This document shows positions 1-5,939 of a DNA stretch of 5,939 nucleotides, in pieces (positions within the stretch are counted from its first letter, which is position 1; each line of letters begins with the position of its first letter). This DNA is from Holophagaceae bacterium UBA706. Lineage in GTDB: Bacteria > Acidobacteriota > Holophagae > Holophagales > Holophagaceae. Position numbers and translations under genes: made by a program. A model generated the notes under the pieces. The model was not told the DNA's origin, searched no databases, and saw nothing but the letters and a program-made list of their open reading frames with translations. The stretch spans positions 7,562-13,500 of the forward strand of contig DBME01000081.1 of NCBI GenBank assembly GCA_002298155.1, written 5' to 3'.

Positions 1-564
1 GGGAAGGGCCGCTGTTACCTGATCACCAACATGGCCTGGCTGCAGAACGGGCACATCGCCGATTGGGATCACGCGGATTTCCTCGCCGGCCTCGCCCTGC
101 GGCCCCAGGAGACCTCACGGGTGTGGATCGTGGCCTGGGAGGAGCCGCTGTCCCTGTTGCGCTGGCTGGCGCACCACGCCCTGCCCATCCTCCTGTCCCT
201 GGCCTTCCTGGGCATCTTCCTCCTGTGGGCGGCGGCGCCGCGGTTCGGACCGCCCGTGGCCGACCCCGAACCGGGCCGGCGCCGGTTCCTGGAACATCTG
301 GACGCCTCGGGCCGCTACCTGTGGCGCAAGCAGGAGGGCCGCCCCCTCCTCCAGGCCTGCCGGGACGCCTTCCACCGCCGCCTCGGCCAGGTTCACCCCG
401 CCTGGACCCACCTGCATCCGGACGAACTCTGCGTCCGCCTCGCCGCCCATGCGGGACTGCCCGAAGATGCGGTCTTCCGGGCCCTCCGCTATGAAACCAC
501 CACGGACGCCGCCGGCTTCCTGGAAGCCGTCCAAACCCTCGAACTCCTGAGGAAGAAGCTATGA
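1..564 (+). CDS. DUF4350-type membrane protein, C-terminal part (5' end outside window)
   Basis: The reading frame is open from base 1 and ends at TGA 562-564, giving 187 visible residues. The ATG at 31 is internal, because in-frame sequence before it (GKGRCYLITN) already matches the end of the DUF4350 domain, a GATase/ThuA-like fold. The visible part runs as follows: the domain tail, including the 'N-G-H-I-A-D-W-D-H-A-D-F' stretch at residues 16-27; one hydrophobic membrane segment at about 60-79 (ALPILLSLAFLGIFLLWAAA); then a cytoplasmic-type tail starting with a Pro/Arg-rich linker and FLEHLDASGRYLWR (96-109), a pattern I recall from DUF4350 proteins next to MoxR genes. The function is unknown. 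The family habitually sits beside MoxR and DUF58 genes, so a membrane partner of that ATPase system is likely but inferred. The stop codon overlaps the start of the MoxR gene, so the two are probably translationally coupled. Confidence 0.8.
   Translation, partial: GKGRCYLITNMAWLQNGHIADWDHADFLAGLALRPQETSRVWIVAWEEPLSLLRWLAHHALPILLSLAFLGIFLLWAAAPRFGPPVADPEPGRRRFLEHLDASGRYLWRKQEGRPLLQACRDAFHRRLGQVHPAWTHLHPDELCVRLAAHAGLPEDAVFRALRYETTTDAAGFLEAVQTLELLRKKL
549..555 (+). promoter_or_regulatory. Ribosome binding site of the MoxR gene
   Basis: GAGGAAG lies 5 bases before the ATG at 561, inside the last codons of the upstream DUF4350 gene. It supports the ATG at 561, and with the ATGA stop/start overlap it suggests coupled translation. 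Confidence 0.65.
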
Positions 565-1544
565 ACCCAGATGCCCTCGATCCCCAACGCCTGGACTGGG
601 CCCGCGAGCTCACGTCCCGCATCCGCGCGGAGATCCGCAAGGTCTTCGTGGGCCAGGAGGCCGTCACCGACCAGGTGCTCACGGCGTTGCTGGCCGCCGG
701 CCACGTGCTCCTGGAGGGCAACCCCGGCCTGGGCAAGACCCTCCTGGTGCGCGCCCTGGCGCGGTCCATCAGCGGCGGCCACGCCCGCATCCAGTTCACC
801 CCCGACCTCATGCCCTCGGACGTGATGGGCCACGCCATCTACGATCCCAAGACCGAGAGCTTCCGCATCCGCAAGGGCCCGGTGTTCACGAACCTGCTCC
901 TGGCCGACGAGGTCAACCGCGCCCCCGCCAAGACCCAGTCCGCCCTCCTGGAGGTCATGCAGGAGCAGCAGGTCACCATCGAGGGCCGCGCCTTCGAAGT
1001 GGGGCGGCCCTTCATGGTCCTGGCCACCCAGAACCCCCTGGAGCAGGAGGGCACCTATCCCCTGCCCGAAGCCCAGCTGGACCGTTTCCTTCTGAAGATC
1101 GCCATGGATTTCCCCCAGGAGGCCGAGGAGCGCGGTCTGGTGGCCCTGGTCACCGGCGGCCGCGTGGGCGACGCCCTCCAGGTGGAGGCGGTGGAGGCCG
1201 TGGCCAGCCCCGAGGACGTGGTGGCCCTGCAGGAGGCCGCGGCCCAGGTGCGCGTGGACGACCAGGTGCTGGCCTACGCCGTGCGCATCACCCGGGCCAC
1301 CCGCAACTGGATGGGCCTGTCCGTTGGGGCCAGCCCCCGGGGCGGCATCGCCCTGGTGCGGGCCGCCCGGGCCCGGGCCATCCTGGACGGGCGCGACTTC
1401 GTGGTGCCCGACGACATCAAGGCCCTGGCCCTGCCGGTGCTGCGCCACCGCGTCGCCCCCTCCCCCGAGAGCGAGATCGAGGGCCTCACCGGCGACGGGC
1501 TGCTGCGCGCCATGATCGAACACGTGGAAGCGCCCAGGACCTAG
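561..1544 (+). CDS. MoxR-family AAA+ ATPase
   Basis: This 327-residue protein has the normal length for the family and all the AAA+ hallmarks of the MoxR group. Visible motifs are Walker A GNPGLGKT (53-60), Walker B LLLADEVNR (112-120, D116/E117), sensor 1 LATQNP (154-159, N158), the arginine-finger region EAQLDRF (170-176, R175) and sensor 2 GASPRGG (256-262, R260). The C-terminal part (about 205-327) is the small helical lid domain. MoxR ATPases are cytoplasmic and act like chaperones, using ATP hydrolysis to help mature or activate partner complexes, often with vWA-domain proteins; the client here is unknown. The start at 561 overlaps the DUF4350 stop by 4 bases and has a good ribosome binding site, and the DUF58 gene follows after 7 bases. 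Nothing appears truncated and all catalytic residues are present. I give no gene symbol because 'moxR' strictly belongs to methanol dehydrogenase clusters. Confidence 0.95.
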   Translation: MNPDALDPQRLDWARELTSRIRAEIRKVFVGQEAVTDQVLTALLAAGHVLLEGNPGLGKTLLVRALARSISGGHARIQFTPDLMPSDVMGHAIYDPKTESFRIRKGPVFTNLLLADEVNRAPAKTQSALLEVMQEQQVTIEGRAFEVGRPFMVLATQNPLEQEGTYPLPEAQLDRFLLKIAMDFPQEAEERGLVALVTGGRVGDALQVEAVEAVASPEDVVALQEAAAQVRVDDQVLAYAVRITRATRNWMGLSVGASPRGGIALVRAARARAILDGRDFVVPDDIKALALPVLRHRVAPSPESEIEGLTGDGLLRAMIEHVEAPRT

Positions 1545-1551
1545 GATCTCG

Positions 1552-2859
1552 ATGAAACCCGCCCGCAACCTCCTCCTGCTGCTGGGCGCATGGCTGATCG
1601 TGGCCGTGCCGGGGAGCCTGTGGCCCGAGGTGTGGCTTCCGGCCTGGAAGGTCCTGGGCCTGGCCATCGGCGGGATCGCGATCCTGGACGGGATCCTGGC
1701 CCTGCGCCTGGCCTGCCCCGCCCTGGAGCGGCCTGTGGCCCAGGTGCTGCCGGTGGGCGCCTGGAGCCCCGTGGAACTGCGCATCTCCAACCCGGGCGCC
1801 ATCGGTCGGCGCCTGGCGGTCTTCGATGGGGTCCCCGGCTCGATGGATTCCCGCCACCTGCCCTGGGAGGTGGCCGTCGGGGCCGGGGGCTTCGCGGAAC
1901 TCACCTACCAGGTGCGCCCCAACCAGCGGGGCCCCTTCACCTTCGCACGGGCGTCGATGCTCATGGCCTCGCCCCTGGGCCTGTGGTGGCGCCACCGGCG
2001 CGCGGGCGCGCCCTCCCCCGTGAAGGTCTTTCCGAACTTCGCGCCCGTCAAGCATTTCGCAGAACTGGCCCGGGGCCACCGCCTGGCCCAGATGGGCATC
2101 CACAAGCGGCGCCTGCGCGGCGAGGGCAGCGAGTTCCATCAGCTGCGCGACTTCCGCGAGGGCGACAGCCTGCGCCAGTTGGACTGGAAGGCCACGGCGC
2201 GCCTCAAGCGCCTCATCTCCCGCGACTACCAGGAGGAGCGCGACCAGCAGGTAGTCTGCCTCGTGGACTGCGGCCGGCGCATGCGGGCCCGGGACGGGCG
2301 CCTCTCCCATTTCGACCACATCCTCACCGGCCTGCTCCTGCTGACCTTCGTGGCCCTGCGGGAGGGCGACGCGGTGGGACTGCTCACCTTCGGCGGCCCC
2401 GAGCGCTACGTGCCGCCCCGCAAGACCCAGGGCGCCCTCGACGGCATCCTGGACGCCCTCTACGACGTGGAGCCCAGCCTGCAGCCCACGGACTACGTGA
2501 AGGCCGCCCAGGCCACGCTCACCCGCATCCGCAAGCGCAGCCTCATCGTGGTGATCACCAACCTCCGGGACGAGGACGACGAGACCCTGGGCCCCGCCCT
2601 GCGCCTCCTGGCGCGCCGCCACAAGGTCATCCTCGCGAGCATGCGCGAGCCGGACCTGGACAAGGCCTTGCAGGCGCCCGTGGTCACGTTCCAGGAGGCC
2701 CTGCGCGCCGGGGCCATCCATGCCTACCTCGATCTTCGGCGGCGGGTCTTCGACGGGCTGACGACCCGCGGCTGCGCGCCGCTGGACGTGCTGCCCCAGC
2801 AGCTGCCGGTGGCCCTGGCGAACCGTTACCTGGCGGAGAAGCGAGCCGGGACGGGCTGA
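1552..2859 (+). CDS. DUF58 domain protein with vWA-like fold, membrane-anchored
   Basis: This 435-residue protein begins with two hydrophobic segments (about 6-24 and 32-52), so it is probably held in the inner membrane by an N-terminal hairpin. A beta-rich region (about 60-150) follows. Next comes the DUF58 signature: RRLRGEGSEFHQLRDFREGD (186-205) followed by SLRQLDWKATAR (206-217). A von Willebrand A-like domain runs from about 233 to 400. Its metal site is degenerate: the usual DxSxS is D239-C-G-R-R, followed by M244, and the later strand reads VVITNLRDEDD (333-343). DUF58 proteins are typically encoded next to MoxR ATPases and are thought to be their vWA partner, but the biochemical role is not established. 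AGGA (1543-1546), overlapping the MoxR stop codon, is a modest ribosome binding site 5 bases before the ATG. Close packing with the MoxR gene implies co-transcription. The family assignment is firm and the function is inferred from context. Confidence 0.93.
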   Translation: MKPARNLLLLLGAWLIVAVPGSLWPEVWLPAWKVLGLAIGGIAILDGILALRLACPALERPVAQVLPVGAWSPVELRISNPGAIGRRLAVFDGVPGSMDSRHLPWEVAVGAGGFAELTYQVRPNQRGPFTFARASMLMASPLGLWWRHRRAGAPSPVKVFPNFAPVKHFAELARGHRLAQMGIHKRRLRGEGSEFHQLRDFREGDSLRQLDWKATARLKRLISRDYQEERDQQVVCLVDCGRRMRARDGRLSHFDHILTGLLLLTFVALREGDAVGLLTFGGPERYVPPRKTQGALDGILDALYDVEPSLQPTDYVKAAQATLTRIRKRSLIVVITNLRDEDDETLGPALRLLARRHKVILASMREPDLDKALQAPVVTFQEALRAGAIHAYLDLRRRVFDGLTTRGCAPLDVLPQQLPVALANRYLAEKRAGTG

Positions 2860-2885
2860 AGCCGGGCGGACCCTCAAGATCGCGC

Positions 2886-2914
2886 CTGACGGGCTGCTGA
2901 AATCAGGGTAGAAT
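2886..2914 (+). promoter_or_regulatory. Candidate sigma70-type promoter for glyQS
   Basis: CTGACG (2886-2891, 4 of 6 to TTGACA) is followed after exactly 17 bases by TAGAAT (2909-2914, 5 of 6 to TATAAT). It lies in the only intergenic gap of useful size before glyQ and in a locally AT-richer patch. Transcription would start near 2921, leaving a leader of only about 15 bases. This is pattern matching only. Read-through from the DUF58 operon could also drive glyQS. Confidence 0.5.
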
Positions 2915-2935
2915 CCAGGTTTCGCGCGGATTCCC

Positions 2936-3841
2936 ATGCACATTCAAGAGCTCATCCTCCGACTGCAGCGCTTCTGGGCCGATCGGGGCTGCCTCATCGG
3001 CCAGCCTTACGACCTGGAGAAGGGCGCGGGCACCATGAACCCCCTCACCTTCTTCGGGGCCCTGGGGTCCAAGCCCTGGAACGTCGCCTACGTGGAGCCC
3101 TCCCGGCGCCCCGCCGACGGCCGCTATGGCGAGAACCCCTTCCGCCTCTACAAGCACCTGCAGATGCAGGTGATCCTCAAGCCGTCCCCGGCCCGGGTCC
3201 AGGACCTCTACATCGAGAGCCTGGAAGCCATGGGCGTGGACCTGCGCAAGCACGACCTGCGCTTCGAGGAGGACAACTGGGAGGCCCCCACCCTGGGCGC
3301 CTGGGGCGTGGGCTGGCAGGTGATGCTCGACGGCATGGAGATCTCCCAGTTCACCTACTTCCAGCAGGTGGGCGGTCTCGACTGCCGACCGGTCTCCGCC
3401 GAACTGACCTACGGCATCGAACGCATCTGCATGTTCCTGGGCGGCCTGGACAACATCTTCGACATCACCTGGGGCGACGTGAAGACCGACGACGGCGTCT
3501 TCCCCGTCTCCTACGGCGCCGTGCGCCAGCGCGAGGAGTTCGAGCTTTCCGCCTACAGCTTCGAGCACGCGGACCTGGACCTGCACTGGCAGGTCTTCGG
3601 GGCCTACGAGAAGGAGGCCTGGCGTCTCCTCAAGGACCACGGCCACTACCTCTCCGGCTACGAGCAGGCCCTCAAGATGAGCCACACCTTCAACGTCCTG
3701 GACGCCCGGGGCGCCGTCTCCACCACCGAACGCCCCGGCATCATCAAGCGCGTGCGCGACCTCACCTGCGCCTGCGCCCGGGCCTACGTGGAACGGGAGT
3801 CCGCCGCGCTTGAAGCGGCCTCCGGGGAGGTGAAGGCATGA
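2936..3841 (+). CDS. glyQ: Glycine--tRNA ligase alpha subunit
   Basis: This is the catalytic alpha subunit of the bacterial alpha2beta2 glycyl-tRNA synthetase (class II). It forms glycyl-adenylate in the cytoplasm and, with GlyS, charges tRNA-Gly. Its 301 residues match the usual length of about 300. The N-terminus ([19 protein letters not shown]) aligns with the normal family start, supporting ATG 2936, although upstream there is only a weak GGA (2928-2930). Clear motifs are GAGTMNP (30-36), the motif 2 region [15 protein letters not shown] (54-68), [12 protein letters not shown] (113-124), [11 protein letters not shown] (138-148) and the motif 3 region TYGIERI (158-164). Two positions differ from what I recall in homologues: F69 where ENPNR is usual, and Q128 where GWEV is usual. 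The gene overlaps glyS by 4 bases. The upstream gap is too short for a T-box leader such as controls glyQS in Firmicutes. Confidence 0.97.
   Translation: MHIQELILRLQRFWADRGCLIGQPYDLEKGAGTMNPLTFFGALGSKPWNVAYVEPSRRPADGRYGENPFRLYKHLQMQVILKPSPARVQDLYIESLEAMGVDLRKHDLRFEEDNWEAPTLGAWGVGWQVMLDGMEISQFTYFQQVGGLDCRPVSAELTYGIERICMFLGGLDNIFDITWGDVKTDDGVFPVSYGAVRQREEFELSAYSFEHADLDLHWQVFGAYEKEAWRLLKDHGHYLSGYEQALKMSHTFNVLDARGAVSTTERPGIIKRVRDLTCACARAYVERESAALEAASGEVKA
3824..3833 (+). promoter_or_regulatory. Strong ribosome binding site of glyS
   Basis: GGGGAGGTGA contains GGAGGTGA, a near-perfect complement to the 3' end of 16S rRNA. The GGAGG core ends 7 bases before ATG 3838. It sits inside the last codons of glyQ, fixes the glyS start and would let ribosomes re-initiate at the ATGA overlap, which fits the equal subunit ratio of the enzyme. 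Confidence 0.8.
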
Positions 3842-5892
3842 GCGACCTGCTTCTGGAAATCCACTGCGAGGAAATCCCCGCGCGCTTCCTGTCCCCCCTG
3901 TCCACGGAATTCGCCGAGGGCCTCCTGGCCTGGCTCAAGGACAACCTGGCCATCCAGCCCGAGGTGGAACGCTTCCAGTCCCCGCGCAAGCTGGCCTGGC
4001 GCGTGAAGGGGCTTCCGGCCCTCCAGCCCGACCAGAGCGAGGTCCAGGTGGGCCCGCCCCAGCGCATGTGCGTGGACGGCGACGGCAACCCCACCCAGAC
4101 CGGCCTCAAGTTCGCAGAGAAGTGGGGCGCCCCCTTCGACCAGGTGCGCTTCGAGCAGCCCGCGGGCAAGAAGGAGCCCGTGGCCGTGGTCACCCTCGTG
4201 CGCAAGGGCCGGCCCACCCTCGAGCTCCTGGCCGAGACCCTGCCCCGCCTCGTCTCCGGCCTCCACGTGCCCCGGGCCATGCGCTGGGGCAGCAGCGAGT
4301 TCGAGTTCGTGCGGCCCATCCGCAGCATCCTCTGCCTCCTGGGCCCCGACGTGGTGCCCTTCGAGCTGGACGGCGTGAAGGCCGGCCGCGCCACCTTCGG
4401 CCACCGCCTCTACCACATGGACCACCCCGCCAAGGTGGAGGTCCCCAGCACCGACGCTTACGAGACGGCCCTGGAGGCCGCGGGCATCGTGGTGTCCTGC
4501 CCCGTGCGCCGGGAGCGCCTGGCCCGCCAGATCGACGACCTCGCCACCGCCGCCGGCGGACGCGTGGTGGCCGACGACGAGCTGCTCACCACCCTGGCCG
4601 AGATCACCGAGTTCCCCCGCATCGTCGTGGGCGAATTCCCCGGCAGCTTCCTGGCCCTGCCCAAGGAGGTGCTGGTCACCTCCCTCAAGGAGCACCAGAA
4701 GGCCTTCTGCGTGGAGGACACCCAGGGCGAGCTGCTGCCCTGCTTCCTCACCGCCGCCAACCGCCCCGACGATCCCGACGGCTTCATCAAGAGCGGCAAC
4801 GAGTGGGTGCTCCGCGCCCGGCTCTACGACGCCCGGTTCTTCTTCGACGAGGACCGCAAGCAGCCCCTGGCCGACCGCATGGAGAAGCTCAAGAGCCTCA
4901 CCTTCCAGCGGGAGCTGGGCAGCTACTTCGACAAGACCGAGCGCATCACCGCCCTCTCCGAAGCCTTCGCCTCGGCCCTGGGCCTGGACGGCACCGACGG
5001 CAAGCTCGTGGCCCGCAGCTGCAAGTGCGACCTCGTGACCCTCATGGTGGGCGAGTTCCCCGAGCTGCAGGGCATCATGGGCGGCGAGTACCTCAAGCGC
5101 GAGAACGCCCACCCCAAGGTGTGGCAGGCCGTGAAGGAGCACTACCAGCCCGTCTCCAGCGAGGCCCCCATCCCCGCCACCCCCCTGGGCGGGATCCTGG
5201 CCCTGGCCGACAAGATGGACACCGTCGCGGGCTGCTTCTCCGTGGGCATCATCCCCACGGGCTCCAAGGACCCGCTGGCCCTGCGCCGCGCGGGACAGGG
5301 CATCGTGCGCATCCTCTTCGAGAAGAACTGGAACCTGAACCCCGTGCGGGCCGCCGCCCTGGCCCTGGAAGGCGTCGGGGAGAAGGCCACCCGCCCCCGG
5401 GCCGAGACCCTGGAGGCCCTGGAAAGCTTCTTCCGGGACCGCGTCGCCTACCAGCTGGAGCAGGCCGGGTACGCCGGCCCCGTGCGGCGCGCCGCCCTGG
5501 CCGCGGGCTGGACGGACCTGGTGGACCTCAAGTCCCGCTGCGAGTCCCTGGCCGCCTTCGGCAACGACCCCCGCTTCGACAGCCTGGCCCAGAGCGCCAA
5601 GCGCATCAGCAACATCCTCAAGGACGAGACCCCCTCCGAGGACCTGGACGCCGCCCTCCTGCAGCAGCCCGAGGAGAAGGCCCTGGCCTTGCAGCTCCCG
5701 GCCCTGGAATCCGACCCCGACCACGCGTCGCTCCTGGCGGCCCTGGCGGGACTGGCCCAGCCGCTGGAGGCCTTCTTCAACGCCGTGATGGTGAAGTGCG
5801 AGGACCCCGCCCTGCGGGCCGCGCGCCTCTCCCTGCTCCTGCGGCTGCGCAAGGCGTTCCTGCGGGTGGCCGACTTCAGCCAGTGGCAGTAG
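3838..5892 (+). CDS. glyS: Glycine--tRNA ligase beta subunit
   Basis: The beta subunit of the heterotetrameric glycyl-tRNA synthetase recognises and binds tRNA-Gly and assembles with GlyQ. Its 684 residues are close to the 689 of the E. coli protein. The start [17 protein letters not shown] is the family's typical N-terminus. Further landmarks are QVGPP (70-74), [17 protein letters not shown] (323-339), the HD-like region with [17 protein letters not shown] (396-412) and MGGEYLKRE (414-422), [11 protein letters not shown] (455-465), [11 protein letters not shown] (475-485), and a C-terminal DALR-type anticodon-binding region from about 580 with AKRISNILK (587-595), FFNAVMV (646-652) and the ending VADFSQ (677-682). 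The gene looks complete, with no frameshift. It overlaps glyQ by 4 bases, has a strong ribosome binding site and is co-transcribed with it. The stop is TAG 5890-5892. Confidence 0.97.
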   Translation: MSDLLLEIHCEEIPARFLSPLSTEFAEGLLAWLKDNLAIQPEVERFQSPRKLAWRVKGLPALQPDQSEVQVGPPQRMCVDGDGNPTQTGLKFAEKWGAPFDQVRFEQPAGKKEPVAVVTLVRKGRPTLELLAETLPRLVSGLHVPRAMRWGSSEFEFVRPIRSILCLLGPDVVPFELDGVKAGRATFGHRLYHMDHPAKVEVPSTDAYETALEAAGIVVSCPVRRERLARQIDDLATAAGGRVVADDELLTTLAEITEFPRIVVGEFPGSFLALPKEVLVTSLKEHQKAFCVEDTQGELLPCFLTAANRPDDPDGFIKSGNEWVLRARLYDARFFFDEDRKQPLADRMEKLKSLTFQRELGSYFDKTERITALSEAFASALGLDGTDGKLVARSCKCDLVTLMVGEFPELQGIMGGEYLKRENAHPKVWQAVKEHYQPVSSEAPIPATPLGGILALADKMDTVAGCFSVGIIPTGSKDPLALRRAGQGIVRILFEKNWNLNPVRAAALALEGVGEKATRPRAETLEALESFFRDRVAYQLEQAGYAGPVRRAALAAGWTDLVDLKSRCESLAAFGNDPRFDSLAQSAKRISNILKDETPSEDLDAALLQQPEEKALALQLPALESDPDHASLLAALAGLAQPLEAFFNAVMVKCEDPALRAARLSLLLRLRKAFLRVADFSQWQ

Positions 5893-5923
5893 AAGGCTCG
5901 CCCTGACCTGTTGGGATAGGCAC

Positions 5924-5939
5924 AAAAAGGCCCCGCGCC
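5924..5939 (+). terminator. Probable 5' half of a terminator, cut by the window edge
   Basis: AAAAA (5924-5928) followed by GGCCCCGCGCC (5929-5939) lies 31 bases after the glyS stop. This is what the left arm of a bidirectional Rho-independent terminator looks like: read on the opposite strand it is GGCGCGGGGCC followed by TTTTT. The matching right arm would have to lie just beyond base 5939, so the hairpin cannot be confirmed. If present, it would end the glyQS transcript and possibly a convergent gene. Confidence 0.45.

Noticed and set aside
31..33. ATG at 31 as the true start of the first gene
   Set aside because: The frame is open back to base 1 and the codons before it read as part of the conserved domain. 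There is no ribosome binding site before it, and a start here would remove nearly the whole DUF4350 domain.
2885..2907. Inverted repeat CCTGA/TCAGG in the spacer as a terminator for the DUF58 operon
   Set aside because: The stem is only 5 pairs with a 13-base loop and no T-run follows. It overlaps the better-supported promoter candidate.
489..2943. Long minus-strand open frames opposite the MoxR and DUF58 genes (471 and 485 codons)
   Set aside because: They are antisense shadows of strongly conserved + strand genes. Their composition is biased, they show no motifs, and they cross gene boundaries.
3784..5925. A 713-codon open frame on the minus strand spanning the whole of glyS
   Set aside because: GC-rich codon bias with G/C at third positions removes stops from the antisense frame. 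The translation is low-complexity (Gly/Leu/Ala/Gln/His-rich) with no recognisable domain, while the + strand encodes an unmistakable complete GlyS.
1..5939. Search for CRISPR arrays, tRNA or rRNA genes, insertion sequences, attachment sites or defence genes
   Set aside because: The window is almost entirely filled by five conserved + strand genes with one 76-base gap and a 47-base tail. No repeat arrays, terminal inverted repeats or RNA genes were seen by reading.

Overview
The window is a compact stretch of GC-rich bacterial chromosome with every gene on the + strand. It holds two gene blocks. The G/C-ending codon use, the split glycyl-tRNA synthetase (separate alpha and beta genes) and the linkage of DUF4350, MoxR and DUF58 genes all point to a bacterium. 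A member of Acidobacteriota (Holophaga/Geothrix-like) or another GC-rich Gram-negative lineage is possible. That placement is an impression from recalled protein families, and the sequence alone does not prove it.

Block 1 (bases 1-2859) holds the C-terminal 187 codons of a DUF4350-type membrane protein, a complete MoxR-family AAA+ ATPase, and a complete DUF58 protein with two N-terminal membrane segments and a von Willebrand A-like domain. The first junction is a 4-base ATGA overlap and the second a 7-base gap, so this is one translationally coupled operon whose promoter lies upstream of the window. MoxR ATPases and DUF58 proteins are a recurrent pair. The usual interpretation is a membrane-anchored chaperone or activation system, but the client is not visible here.

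A 76-base spacer (2860-2935) separates the blocks. It carries a plausible sigma70-type promoter and no room for a T-box or other large leader.

Block 2 (2936-5892) is glyQ-glyS, the alpha and beta subunits of the heterotetrameric glycyl-tRNA synthetase. The genes overlap by 4 bases and glyS has a strong Shine-Dalgarno sequence inside the end of glyQ. After glyS the window ends in an A-run and GC-rich arm that look like the first half of a terminator cut by the window edge.

I see no mobile element, CRISPR array, tRNA or rRNA gene, or toxin-antitoxin or defence module. The window looks like ordinary core chromosome. The observations most worth checking are two substitutions in otherwise conserved GlyQ motifs, the degenerate metal site of the DUF58 protein, and the uncharacterised role of the DUF4350-MoxR-DUF58 set.
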